A stretch of 64,000 bases of DNA from the NCBI GenBank assembly GCA_900318375.1, contig ONKG01000026.1:1-64000 (forward strand), given 5' to 3'. This document shows, piece by piece, positions 16,770-25,793 of this stretch (positions within the stretch are counted from its first letter, which is position 1; each line of letters begins with the position of its first letter). The notes beneath the pieces are model-generated. The model made no database searches, was not told the DNA's origin, and was given only the letters and a program-made list of their open reading frames with translations. The DNA comes from an uncultured Lachnospiraceae bacterium (GTDB lineage: Bacteria > Bacillota > Clostridia > Lachnospirales > Lachnospiraceae). The position numbers and the translations under genes were made by a program.

Positions 16770-17825
16770 TCAATGCTCCTTTGGTGTTCGGTCTGCCATG
16801 AAAGCGTCGATTCCGTCGGCGATTCCGGCCGTCATTTTTTCCTGGAACTGAGGATTCTGCATCAGAATATCCTCGTCACTGTTGGTCATATAGCCCATCT
16901 CAATGATGGTCACGGGCACCCGGCACCAGTTGATCCCGCTCATGGTATCGGTTTCCCAGACATATTCGTAGGCAATACCGGTCTTTTGGGTATAGGCATT
17001 GAGAATGCAGTCCGACAGTGCCCTGGAGTCCGCATAGAGATCCCCGTTATACACATTTCCCGGTGTCTGGCAGATCGTCATCGCGCCGTTGGCCGCGCTG
17101 CTGCCGGCGCCATTCGCGTGGATCCTCACAAAGGCATCCGCGTCCGCCTCGTTTGCCACGGCTGCCCGCTCTGAATTGCTGATGTCTACTTCATTGGTTT
17201 CCCGTGTCATGATGACTGTATAACCGCGTGCTTCCAGCTCATCGCGCAGCTGAAGACCTATGTCCAGTGTCAGCTGATACTCGGGAACACCGGTTGAAAC
17301 GCCGCTGGTGCCGCCACTGACTTTTGCCTTGGTCTCCGATGCGCCCGGTCCTACGGGCTCCTGGTCCGGGTTTCCGTACTGCTGGTGTCCGGGATCAATG
17401 ACAATAAGTCCTCTGGACTGTGCCGCATATTCCTTCGCCTGCTCTGCGGTCGAACCCGTAACACCTGAAGCTGCCCTCTCTGTGGAAGCTGTTGAGGCAG
17501 CTGCCGTGGAGGCTGTGGATCCAGTGGCTGCCGCGGAGGCTGTCTGTACCCCGGTCTCTCCCGCGGAGGCTGTCTCCCCGGATGCCCCTTTCATCGCGTC
17601 CGCGGCAGTGTCCGCCGCGGCTGCCCGGGCTGTTTCTGCCTGCGCCGCCCCCCCTGCTTTCTCTGTACTCTTTGCAGTATCGGCTGTCTCTTCGCTTTTC
17701 GGCGGATTGCCTCCTGCCGCGCTGCCTGACTCAGCGGCTGGACTGCTTCCGCATCCGGCCAGCATCACAGCCAGTATCATAACGAGCAAAAAACACAACC
17801 GTGTCTCCGTCCTTATTTTGCACAT
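16770..17825 (-). CDS. N-acetylmuramoyl-L-alanine amidase lipoprotein
   Basis: 351 residues. Signal peptide ends MLAGC (lipobox, Cys25). Residues about 26-140 are an Ala/Thr/Ser/Glu-rich tether. Residues 145-351 are an Amidase_3 zinc hydrolase that cuts the bond between muramic acid and the stem peptide: LIVIDPGHQQYG (first zinc His), the zinc Glu in GVPEYQLTLDIG, RIHANGAG (second zinc His) and TIIEMGYMTNSDED (catalytic Glu). GGAGG stands 12 bases before the ATG. Followed after 7 bases by the serine hydrolase gene. Confidence 0.9.
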   Translation of the reverse strand: MCKIRTETRLCFLLVMILAVMLAGCGSSPAAESGSAAGGNPPKSEETADTAKSTEKAGGAAQAETARAAAADTAADAMKGASGETASAGETGVQTASAAATGSTASTAAASTASTERAASGVTGSTAEQAKEYAAQSRGLIVIDPGHQQYGNPDQEPVGPGASETKAKVSGGTSGVSTGVPEYQLTLDIGLQLRDELEARGYTVIMTRETNEVDISNSERAAVANEADADAFVRIHANGAGSSAANGAMTICQTPGNVYNGDLYADSRALSDCILNAYTQKTGIAYEYVWETDTMSGINWCRVPVTIIEMGYMTNSDEDILMQNPQFQEKMTAGIADGIDAFMADRTPKEH

Positions 17826-18030
17826 AAATCTTCTTTACCTCCAACGACAATTGTTTTTGAGTATCCAATGGACTCCGGAAATTACATTGTAACACATTCT
17901 GTCCCCGTCATAAGGGGTATTACACGGATTATTCACAATTATCCATGGATTATGATAAGATTTTTTCTGCCTCGGTACAGACCTGCCTGAAAACAAAGGT
18001 GCAGAGCTGAAGCAAATCTGCAGCCCTGCG

Positions 18031-18068
18031 AAAAAAAGAGCATCCCGGCTCTTTGTCCGAGATGCTCT
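18031..18068 (-). terminator. terminator behind the sugar isomerase gene
   Basis: AGAGCATC...GATGCTCT stem with internal CCGG/CCGA pairing and seven A residues on the left, which read as a T-run on the minus strand. The rest of the 17826-18126 gap shows only AT-rich leader sequence of the amidase gene. Confidence 0.8.
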
Positions 18069-18126
18069 CTGTATTAAATACTCCGTGAGAATGCCCTCTC
18101 CTTTCGAAGGGGTTTGTTCTATTTCA

Positions 18127-19059
18127 TCAGATCTGATAACCGACGCTCTTGAGGTAGTCTACGCTGGCCTTGATGTCGCGCAGGGAAGTCTCCTGGTTCC
18201 TGGGGTCGCGCTCCTGCTCGATGGTGATGTAGCCGCTGTAGCCGATCTCCTCGAGGGCAGTCTTGATAGCGGGATAGTCCAGGGCGCCTGTGCCGACGGG
18301 GCACATGGTTCCTTTGCCGCAGCCGTCGAAGAAACGGATGTGCTCGCTCATGACCTGCTCGTAAACCTTCTGGTCGACATCCTTGAAGTGGACATAATCC
18401 AGAACATCAGCGTATTTCTTGAGATACTCCACGGGATCCATATCGCAGTAGTAGAGGTGGCCGGTGTCGAGGCAGAGGCCTGCGATCTCATAGGGCATAT
18501 CCTGCACATAGCGGGCGATCTCATCGGAGAACTCGATGTAGGTGCCGGAGTGAGGGTGGATCACGGGACGGACGCCCCAGCTGTTGGCGCGCTCACACAC
18601 TGCGCGGACGTGGCTCATGAACTGTTTCCACTCCTCATCATTCATGCGGGGTGCGCGGTCCACATGGCCGGCGTTGAAGTCACGCTCATCATGACCCCAG
18701 TCCATAACGGTCATGTAAGGGGTGGGGAACTTCTGGCCTTCCATAACGGGAAGCTTGGGGAGCCTGGGATCGGTGATCAGCTTGCAGATGTTGTCCACTG
18801 CCTCGAGGACAGCGGGCTGATTGGCGGGATCTACCAGATCGTGGAAAATAGTGCCTGCGACGATCGCCAGGTCATTTTTTTCCAGCTCGGCTGCAACAAC
18901 TTCAGCATCGATGGGCATGTAGCCGTAAGGTCCGAGCTCGATGGCCGTGTAGCCGGCCTGATGAGCTTCGGAAAGGACCTTTGTCCAATGAGGAAGATAA
19001 GGATTCTCGGGATTGTCTACGCCCCAGCTTGCCGGAGCACCGCAAATCTGCATAGGCAT
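18127..19059 (-). CDS. sugar phosphate isomerase/epimerase, AP-endonuclease-2 fold (IolE-like)
   Basis: 310 residues with TIM-barrel metal sites: CGAPASWGVDNP start, IELGPYGYMP, the HPHSGTYIEFSDE segment, LCLDTGHLYYCDMDP, YVHFKDVD and the final Glu in YITIEQERDP. These are the metal ligands of xylose-isomerase-like enzymes such as inosose dehydratase IolE and IolH. GGAGG stands 8 bases before the ATG. Shares direction and probable regulon with the oxidoreductase at 19331 and AraC regulator at 20613; together they suggest catabolism of inositol or a related cyclic polyol or sugar acid. Substrate not fixed. Confidence 0.85.
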   Translation of the reverse strand: MPMQICGAPASWGVDNPENPYLPHWTKVLSEAHQAGYTAIELGPYGYMPIDAEVVAAELEKNDLAIVAGTIFHDLVDPANQPAVLEAVDNICKLITDPRLPKLPVMEGQKFPTPYMTVMDWGHDERDFNAGHVDRAPRMNDEEWKQFMSHVRAVCERANSWGVRPVIHPHSGTYIEFSDEIARYVQDMPYEIAGLCLDTGHLYYCDMDPVEYLKKYADVLDYVHFKDVDQKVYEQVMSEHIRFFDGCGKGTMCPVGTGALDYPAIKTALEEIGYSGYITIEQERDPRNQETSLRDIKASVDYLKSVGYQI

Positions 19060-19185
19060 CTGTATTACCTCCTTCGCATTCGCTGCGTTTTACATCTCAA
19101 TTCTGTAATGATTTTCTATGAAAACAATCTATAAATTCTTTTGAGCTCTCTTGTATATCCTTGAATTCTCTTGTATATTCCCCCG

Positions 19186-19218
19186 GCCCGGTCAGGCGGT
19201 GACCCGCTGTGACCGGAC
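19186..19218. terminator. hairpin between oxidoreductase and isomerase genes
   Basis: CCGGTCA (19188-19194) pairs with TGACCGG (19210-19216), with inner GCGG/CCGC. There is no T-run, so it may attenuate transcription or protect the mRNA. Confidence 0.4.
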
Positions 19219-19330
19219 CGGTTCTCTGTCGATTCGATGCCTTAAACCGGGATTTTTGTCAGACTTTCCGGCGATCCGGTGTCCCGGGGCAGATGACGGA
19301 CAGGGAATAATTTGATTATTTGATTATCAA

Positions 19331-20455
19331 TCAGTTGAAGTCTACCCAGACGCTGTTGTTGTTTGCGGACTCGACGCACTTCTCAAGCCACTTGACGCCC
19401 TGTGCGCCTGCCTCGACACTGGGATACCAGAAGTCGCCGTACTCGCTGGTGTCAGCGCCGCTCATTGCGACTGCGAATCTTCTGTAGAGGTTGCTCCATG
19501 CTTCGAAAAGTCCCTCTGCATGGCCGCCGCCGATGCGGTCTTCCACGCGTGCTTCGGGATAGAGGTAGCCTGCGCCGCGCTCCAGAGTGCGGACGGGCTC
19601 GCCTTCGATCTCATAGCTCATCTGGTTGGGTCTCTCATCATCCCACTCGATGGAAGCCTTGGAGCCGACGATACGGACCTTGTGGCCGTGGCGTGCGCCG
19701 CAGTTGATGGAGCTGGACCAGCAGTAAACCTGGGCGCCGTCCTGGACACACTCGGTTCCTTCCAGATCCATGATCGTGAAAGCGTTGTCCTCAAGCTGAC
19801 GGCCCTCGATAAAGGCCTGCTTGGTGCAGAGGACCTTGCGGATCTTCATATCCGGGATCATTGCCTCGATGAGGTAGAGGGGATGTGTTCCGACATCAGC
19901 CATTGCGAAGGAGATGCCTGCCTTGGAGGGATCAAAGCGCCATTTTGCAGCGGGGTTGGTCTCTTCAAGCTTGATGTTGTATGCGCCGAATGCGAAGCTC
20001 ATGTTGATGACACGGATCTGGCCCAGGTCGCCGTTCTTGATCATCTGGCGGGCCTGCTGGATCATCTGATGTCCGGAGTAGCCATATGTTACACCGACAA
20101 CGCGGTTCTTTGCCTTTGCAAGGGCGACCAGCTCTTCAGCCTCTGCATAAGTGAAGCAGACGGGCTTCTCGCAGACTACGTGGAGGCCTGCTTCCAGAGC
20201 TGCCTTTGTGATGGCGTAGTGTGTGCCGTTGGGAGTAGCAATGGAGACTGCCTCGATGCCGTCTTCGCGCTTGGCTTCCTCTGCGAACATGGTCTGATAA
20301 TCGGGATAGCAGCGATCGGGATCGCCTGCGACGAGCTTGAAGTTGTTGTCACGCTGTGCGGAAGAGCGGTGAATGTAGCCGATCTGGCTGCCTTTGCCGC
20401 CGCCTACCATTGCCCAACGAATACTGTGATCGAGAACCTTGGAACCGTTAATCAT
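19331..20455 (-). CDS. Gfo/Idh/MocA family oxidoreductase
   Basis: 374 residues. NAD(P)-dependent sugar or inositol dehydrogenase family. The Rossmann start is RWAMVGGGKGSQIGYIHRSS; IATPNGTHY and VVCEKPVCFTYAEAEELV (EKP lysine motif) follow, and MADVGTHPLYLIEAM carries the active-site Asp/His pair. GGAG stands 9 bases before the ATG. The isomerase gene lies 271 bases downstream on the same strand, and an AraC regulator upstream. Such pairs oxidise a sugar or inositol ring and then isomerise or dehydrate the keto product. Confidence 0.88.
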   Translation of the reverse strand: MINGSKVLDHSIRWAMVGGGKGSQIGYIHRSSAQRDNNFKLVAGDPDRCYPDYQTMFAEEAKREDGIEAVSIATPNGTHYAITKAALEAGLHVVCEKPVCFTYAEAEELVALAKAKNRVVGVTYGYSGHQMIQQARQMIKNGDLGQIRVINMSFAFGAYNIKLEETNPAAKWRFDPSKAGISFAMADVGTHPLYLIEAMIPDMKIRKVLCTKQAFIEGRQLEDNAFTIMDLEGTECVQDGAQVYCWSSSINCGARHGHKVRIVGSKASIEWDDERPNQMSYEIEGEPVRTLERGAGYLYPEARVEDRIGGGHAEGLFEAWSNLYRRFAVAMSGADTSEYGDFWYPSVEAGAQGVKWLEKCVESANNNSVWVDFN

Positions 20456-20612
20456 TGCTTTTTTCTCCTTGTTTTTTTGTTTTTTAAGCCTTGTTTTGTA
20501 TTTATTTTTTGGTTGGTTTTTTGATTTATTTTGGAAAGGTCTGTCTCCCGGGCTTTTCTCTGCCTAAGGAGCAGGTCTTTCTGTTAACTTGGTGTTTTTT
20601 CCTTCAGGCTTC

Positions 20613-21473
20613 TTATTCCATCAGGCTGAAGGATTTACGGAAGGCCGCAGGCGTCTGTCCTGTTTTTTCTCTGAAAAACCTTGTGAAGTGGGATGTGTTC
20701 GTGAAGCCGCATCCCTCTGCGATCTCCGAAACCGACAGGATCTTTTCCGCAAGCATCTCCCTTGCGTAATTAATCCGGACTTCCGCGAGATATTCGTTCG
20801 GGGTCCTTCCTGTTTCCTTGCGGAACAGCCTTGTAAAATAGTAGCGGCTCAAGGACACATGTTCCGAGATTTCACTGATCTGTATCGGACTGCCGAAATG
20901 GCTGTTCATGAACCTGACCGCTTCTTCGACCGGCGGAGAAAGCGTGACCGCATTCTGATCGACCATATTGCAGAACATTTTGTGGATCAGCAGCGAAATC
21001 GTGTGGTCCTGCGGAACCGGCTTTTCAAGTTCTTCCATCAGGTTTTCCAGTGTCCGCTTCAGCTTTCCGATCACTTTGAAACAATGCTTTCCTTCTTCCG
21101 TGATCAGTCTGTACCAGGCTTCCGCTTCATTTCCTTTGAAGAGCATCTCCCATTTATCGAGACGCCCCGAGGCCGCGCGGTAGGAGTGCGGCTCCCGGAA
21201 GTCCAGCAGTACGGCTTCGTTTTCCCTGACCTGAAAGGTCTTTCCTCCGTACTCCACTTCCATCTGCCCTTCCATCACATAGATGATGGAGTAGAAATCC
21301 AGTGATTTCCGCTGTACCTTATAGAGGCTGCTGCACAGATACCTGCCACTCCAGACGGTATAAAACATGTGGTCGACCGCGAATTCCAGAGGACTGTGAA
21401 AGCCTCTCCCGCTCATCTGCAGGATTCCTTTTTCATTAAATATTCGTATTCGCTCTCTGGTATCCTGATCCAT
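20613..21473 (-). CDS. AraC-family transcriptional regulator
   Basis: 286 residues. N-terminal cupin-like sensor (about 25-150; YVMEGQMEVEYGGKTFQVRENEAVLLDFREPHSY) and two helix-turn-helix motifs at about 185-285 (ISEISEHVSLSRYYFTRLFR and ILSVSEIAEGCGFTNTSHFT). Typical of sugar-responsive activators. It is read toward the oxidoreductase/isomerase genes and away from the GH13 gene, so it could control either side. GGAG precedes the ATG by 8 bases. Confidence 0.9.
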   Translation of the reverse strand: MDQDTRERIRIFNEKGILQMSGRGFHSPLEFAVDHMFYTVWSGRYLCSSLYKVQRKSLDFYSIIYVMEGQMEVEYGGKTFQVRENEAVLLDFREPHSYRAASGRLDKWEMLFKGNEAEAWYRLITEEGKHCFKVIGKLKRTLENLMEELEKPVPQDHTISLLIHKMFCNMVDQNAVTLSPPVEEAVRFMNSHFGSPIQISEISEHVSLSRYYFTRLFRKETGRTPNEYLAEVRINYAREMLAEKILSVSEIAEGCGFTNTSHFTRFFREKTGQTPAAFRKSFSLME

Positions 21474-21906
21474 ACATTCTCTCCTGTCGTGAGCTTTTCT
21501 GTATTATTCTTCTGCCTGAGCCATCCCGGCATTCTGTTCTGTTTCTGCTCTGATCATTTGAATCCGCACCGCGGATCCGTTTTTTGCTTTGAATGTGTTG
21601 CTGTCCTTGTTTTGATGATATGATTGTAGCTTAATGATCCCTTTAAAAAAAGCCATCTATTTGCCAATAAATGTTCTAAATTTGCTCTCCTTGAATATGG
21701 CTCAAAAATAGTCCGGGGCACGGTACAGGCCCGCCTGGGATCCGAGGTGTTTTTCACGCGCTTTTCTTTCTGACATCCTTGCTTTTTCTGTCTTTTTTTG
21801 AAAAAATAAATGGAAGGAATCACCTTTCAGTGCTGCTTTTTTCACCCCATTGTTTATGCCTCAAAGGCAGAGCGGCACAACCGGAAAAGGAGGTCATAAT
21901 AAAGAC
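21474..21906. other. 433-base divergent intergenic region
   Basis: Lies between the divergent AraC and GH13 genes. It is AT-rich with several T- and A-runs around 21640-21660 and 21785-21805 and should hold both promoters, but no convincing -35/-10 pair or coding frame could be fixed by eye. Confidence 0.5.
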
Positions 21907-23607
21907 ATGGAAGAGAGAAAATGGTGGAAAGAATCCGTTATCTATCAAATCTATCCCCGGAGTTTTTCCGACAGCAACGGCGACGGAATCGGGGATCTGA
22001 ACGGAATTACTGCTCATCTGCCCTATCTGGAAAAACTCGGTGTGGATGTCCTGTGGCTGTCCCCGGTCTACCAGTCCCCCAATGACGACAACGGCTACGA
22101 TATATCGGACTACCGGGCGATCATGGACGAATTCGGCACCATGGAGGACTTTGACCGTCTTTTGGCAGAGGCTCATGCGCGCGGCATGAAGATTGTCATG
22201 GACCTGGTGGTCAACCACACTTCGGATGAACACGCCTGGTTCGTCGAGAGCCGCAGTTCCAGGGACAATCCTTACCGGGATTACTATATCTGGAAGGAGC
22301 CCCGGGACGGCCGGGAGCCCAACAACTGGCGCTCCTGCTTCTCCGGTTCCGCCTGGGAATACTGCCCTGAGACCGGTATGTATTACCTGCATCTGTTTTC
22401 CAGAAAACAGCCTGACCTCAACTGGGAAAACCCGCAGGTGAGGCGCGAAGTCTACGACATGATGACCTGGTGGTGCGAGAAGGGGATCGACGGTTTCCGC
22501 ATGGACGTCGTAAGCTTTTTCAGCAAGGACCAGCGCTTTCCGGACGGCGCGGCGGCGCCGGGAGAAAAATACGGAGATTTCAGTCCCTACGTGATCAACG
22601 GCCCCCGCATTCATGAGTTCCTGCAGGAAATGAACCGGGAAGTCCTCTCCCGCTACGATCTTCTGACTGTCGGCGAGGCAGGCGGAGTCACGGTCGAAGA
22701 GGCCAAAAAATACGCCGCATCGGACGGTTCAGAGCTTGGCATGGTCTTCCACTTCGAGCACACCGACGGCGTCATGGAGGAGAAAGTGATCGGAAAATGG
22801 GACTGCGGAAAGCCCCGTATGCCCCGCATCCGCAGTATCCTCAACAAATGGCAGCTGGAGCTCGAGGGAAAAGCCTGGGGAAGTCTCTACTGGGACAATC
22901 ACGACCAGCCCCGGGCAGTCTCCCGCTTCGGCAACGATTCTCCAAAATGGCGCGTCCTGTCTGCAAAAATGCTCGCCACCTGCCTGCATATGCAGAAAGG
23001 CACACCTTATATCTACCAGGGAGAGGAACTGGGTATGACCAATGCGCCCTTTGCCTCTTTGGAAGACTGCAGAGACATCGAGGAGATCAACGCCTACCGG
23101 CAGTATGTGACCGAAGAGAAGGTCATTTCCGCAGATAAAATGATGCAGTGCATCCGCACCGTCGGCCGCGACAATGCCCGCACCCCCATGCAATGGGACG
23201 ATTCGGCGAACGCAGGCTTCACTTCCGGCACTCCCTGGATCATGGTCAATCCAAATTACACACAGATCAACGCCCGTGCCGCCCTCGCGGATCCCGACTC
23301 TGTCTTCTACTATTATCAGAAACTGATCCGCCTGCGCCATGAACACACTGTCATTGCCTACGGTGTCTTTGAACCTCTGCTGCAGGAGAATGACTCTGTC
23401 TACGCATTCCGGCGCCTTCTGGATAATCAAGTCCTCGTCGTCGCCTGCAACTGGACAGATCAGGACCAGCCCTGTACTCTGTTTGATGAAGATCCATCCG
23501 TCCATCCTGGCGCAGTGCCGGAAGAACTCATCTGCAACTACTCTGTACACAAGACCGGCGTCCTCCAGCCCTATGAAGCGCGGGCTGTACTGTACCGGGC
23601 GGACTGA
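21907..23607 (+). CDS. GH13 alpha-glucosidase (oligo-1,6-glucosidase-like)
   Basis: 566 residues, the usual length of oligo-1,6-glucosidases and related exo-alpha-glucosidases. Starts WWKESVIYQIYPRSFSDSNG, the family's first conserved stretch. DLVVNHTSDEH, GFRMDVVSFFS (nucleophile Asp), LLTVGEAGGV (acid/base Glu) and YWDNHDQPRAVSRFG (transition-state Asp) are present. The start at 21907 has AAAGGAGG 13 bases ahead; the frame extends to 21850 without a site. No signal peptide, so it acts in the cytoplasm on imported di- or oligosaccharides. Ends at the strong hairpin at 23747-23781. Confidence 0.9.
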   Translation: MEERKWWKESVIYQIYPRSFSDSNGDGIGDLNGITAHLPYLEKLGVDVLWLSPVYQSPNDDNGYDISDYRAIMDEFGTMEDFDRLLAEAHARGMKIVMDLVVNHTSDEHAWFVESRSSRDNPYRDYYIWKEPRDGREPNNWRSCFSGSAWEYCPETGMYYLHLFSRKQPDLNWENPQVRREVYDMMTWWCEKGIDGFRMDVVSFFSKDQRFPDGAAAPGEKYGDFSPYVINGPRIHEFLQEMNREVLSRYDLLTVGEAGGVTVEEAKKYAASDGSELGMVFHFEHTDGVMEEKVIGKWDCGKPRMPRIRSILNKWQLELEGKAWGSLYWDNHDQPRAVSRFGNDSPKWRVLSAKMLATCLHMQKGTPYIYQGEELGMTNAPFASLEDCRDIEEINAYRQYVTEEKVISADKMMQCIRTVGRDNARTPMQWDDSANAGFTSGTPWIMVNPNYTQINARAALADPDSVFYYYQKLIRLRHEHTVIAYGVFEPLLQENDSVYAFRRLLDNQVLVVACNWTDQDQPCTLFDEDPSVHPGAVPEELICNYSVHKTGVLQPYEARAVLYRAD

Positions 23608-23746
23608 GTGCCCGGCCGGATTCCGGCTTCTCCCTTGCCGGCCTGCCGCTTAGGGGCGGGCCGGACACGTGTGTTTTTTCCTGCCGCCCTGCGGGACCGT
23701 TTTTCAGGCATTGGTCTCTGCATGGCCCTGGTTAAAACGCAATGAC

Positions 23747-23781
23747 CCGAAAAGAGCAGCCTTCACGGCTGCTCTTTTCGG
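23747..23781. terminator. terminator behind the GH13 gene
   Basis: Perfect 15-base stem CCGAAAAGAGCAGCC / GGCTGCTCTTTTCGG with a five-base loop, followed by a T-rich stretch. Confidence 0.8.
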
Positions 23782-23799
23782 ATGAATACCCTTTTTTCG

Positions 23800-23900
23800 C
23801 TGCTTGCTTTTCTATCTGTTCTTTTTCTGCCGGCTCTTTTTTTACCGGCTGCTCTTTTTTACGGGTGCTTTTTTTTACCGGCTGCTCTTTGATCGATGGA
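23800..23900. repeat. imperfect repeats in the GH13 - phosphohexomutase gap
   Basis: CCGGCTGCTCTTTTTTACGG-like units recur three to four times. On the minus strand one frame is open for about 60 codons and reads KEQPVKK...RKKEQPVKKEPAEKEQ, lysine/glutamate-rich, but has no start codon and a stop before it. It looks like a decayed protein tail or a chance product of the repeats. Confidence 0.5.
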
Positions 23901-23958
23901 AAATCCGGTTTTCACTGCTTACTCTTTTTCACCGGAGTATCTTTTCTGCCTGAACGTC

Positions 23959-25653
23959 TTACTCCACTTTCCGGATGACCTGCTCGACTGTGCTGCGCAT
24001 CATTTCGACGCGTGCCGCAGATTCCTCTCTTTCCGGAGAAACTGCATAGTAATAGAACTTGATCTTGGGTTCCGTGCCGGACGGGCGCACAGCAAACCAG
24101 CTGCCGTCGTCCATCATGAATTTAAGGACGTTGGAAGCGGGGATATCCTCATATCCGTTGATATAGTCAATAATCTCCGCCGCCTTCAGGGTACCGTATT
24201 CCCTGGGGGGATTGCCCCGGAAGGAGTCCATGATGCGTCCGATCTTGGCGGCGCCCTCCTGGCCCTTGAGGACGATCGAAACCTGGTCCTCCGCATAATA
24301 GCCGTATTTCTGATAGAGGGCCTCCAGGGCATCTCCGATATTCTCCCCGCGCTTTTTACACCAGGCAGCCAGTTCCATCACCAGCATGGCGGCACAGATG
24401 CCGTCCTTGTCGCGGACTGCCTCGCCGGGCGCGCATCCGATGCTCTCCTCATAGCCGAAGAAATAGCTGTAGCCCTCTTCTTGCAGGCGGGGGATCACAC
24501 CGCAGATATTTTTAAAGCCTGTCAGGGCCTCATAGACACGGATCCCGTTGGCCTTGCAGATTGCTTTTCCCAGGTCTCCTGTGACGATCGACTTGATCAT
24601 ACCGGCCTTTTTGGGAAGGGTTCCCGCATCTTTCTGGCTCTGCGCCATATAGGCGATGAGCAGGGCGCCGGTCTGATTGCCGTTGAGGGGCACATAGCCG
24701 CCCTTTCCATCCGGGATCTCGATGGCCATGCGGTCGCTGTCGGGGTCCGTCGCGATCAGGACCTCCGCGCCGACCTCTTTTCCGAGTTTTTCGGCCAATT
24801 CAAAGCCTTTGGGATCCTCGGGATTGGGATAGCCCACGGTCGTAAATTCCGGGTCAGGGTCCTTCTGCTCCGGCACGATATGGAAATGGTCGTATCCCAG
24901 CTCAGCAGCCACCGTCGCCATGGGAATACTGCCCGCTCCGTTCAGAGGGGTATAGACCACGCAGACACTCTTGTCCAGCTCACAGTCCGTGCGCTGGCGC
25001 ATGGAGTAGACGTAGTCCAGATAAGCCCGGTCCGTCTCCTCTCCCAGCATGGTCAGAAGCCCTTTCTCCTTTCCCTCCTCCAGGGAGATTCCGCCGAAAT
25101 CGTCAAACAGATCCAGCTTCTGGATCCGCTCCAGGATTCCGTCCGAGACACTGCCGGAGATCTGAGCACCGTCTTTCCAGTATACCTTGTATCCATTATA
25201 TTCTTTCGGGTTGTGGCTGGCAGTCATGTTGATGCCGGACACTGTCCCGTATTTGCGGATAGCAAAAGACAGCTCCGGTGTCGGACGCATGGACGGGAAC
25301 AGATAGACATGGATCCCGCTGCCCATCAGAATAGAAGCCGCCAGTTCCGAAAACTCTTTGGAGAAATACCGGCAGTCATAGGCGATCGCCACACCCGCCG
25401 AGGGGTCCTCTCCCGAATCCAGAATGTAGTCCGCGATTCCCTTTGTGGCGCGCCCCACCGTCAGGCGGTTCATCCGGTTTGTGCCCGCCCCGCAGATGCC
25501 GCGAAGGCCGGCCGTGCCGAACACGATTTCCTGATAAAAACGGTCTCCGATTTCCTTTTCATTTCCTTCAACTGCCAGGAGCTCCGCATGCAGCGGATCG
25601 TCTGCCGGCAGTTTTTCCAGCCAGAATCTGTATAAAGAAAGTTCGTCTGCCAT
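23959..25653 (-). CDS. phosphoglucomutase / phosphomannomutase family enzyme
   Basis: 564 residues, typical of PgcA-like alpha-D-phosphohexomutases that interconvert glucose-1-P and glucose-6-P (or mannose phosphates). MTASHNPKEYNGYKVYW contains the phosphoserine, LIATDPDSDRMAIEI the magnesium aspartates, GYEESIGCAPGE the sugar-binding loop, and RPSGTEPKIKFYYY the phosphate-binding loop. Start at 25653 has GAAAGGGG 6 bases ahead; the open frame runs into the palindromic repeat at 25721 and creates a false N-terminus there. Confidence 0.92.
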   Translation of the reverse strand: MADELSLYRFWLEKLPADDPLHAELLAVEGNEKEIGDRFYQEIVFGTAGLRGICGAGTNRMNRLTVGRATKGIADYILDSGEDPSAGVAIAYDCRYFSKEFSELAASILMGSGIHVYLFPSMRPTPELSFAIRKYGTVSGINMTASHNPKEYNGYKVYWKDGAQISGSVSDGILERIQKLDLFDDFGGISLEEGKEKGLLTMLGEETDRAYLDYVYSMRQRTDCELDKSVCVVYTPLNGAGSIPMATVAAELGYDHFHIVPEQKDPDPEFTTVGYPNPEDPKGFELAEKLGKEVGAEVLIATDPDSDRMAIEIPDGKGGYVPLNGNQTGALLIAYMAQSQKDAGTLPKKAGMIKSIVTGDLGKAICKANGIRVYEALTGFKNICGVIPRLQEEGYSYFFGYEESIGCAPGEAVRDKDGICAAMLVMELAAWCKKRGENIGDALEALYQKYGYYAEDQVSIVLKGQEGAAKIGRIMDSFRGNPPREYGTLKAAEIIDYINGYEDIPASNVLKFMMDDGSWFAVRPSGTEPKIKFYYYAVSPEREESAARVEMMRSTVEQVIRKVE

Positions 25654-25720
25654 ATCTGTCCCCTTTCCTGTTTCAATTCGAATGAATGACTGTTCCTGCA
25701 AATAATTATAACAGACTAGG

Positions 25721-25792
25721 TGAGTCATTGGGGACGGTTCTGAAAAACTCATTGCGTGCAATGAGTTTTTCAGAACCGTCCCCAATGACTCA
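25721..25792. repeat. 72-base perfect palindrome, dispersed repeat family
   Basis: TGAGTCATTGGGGACGGTTC...with its exact reverse complement, 35 bases each side of a two-base centre. As RNA it would fold into one long hairpin. It starts right at the stop codon of the CmpB-like gene (TGA at 25794-25796) and lies before the phosphohexomutase gene. Confidence 0.9.
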
Positions 25793-25793
25793 T

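Noticed and set aside
23896-25635. 579-codon plus-strand frame opposite the phosphohexomutase
   Set aside because: Antisense shadow; the reverse strand has all catalytic motifs.
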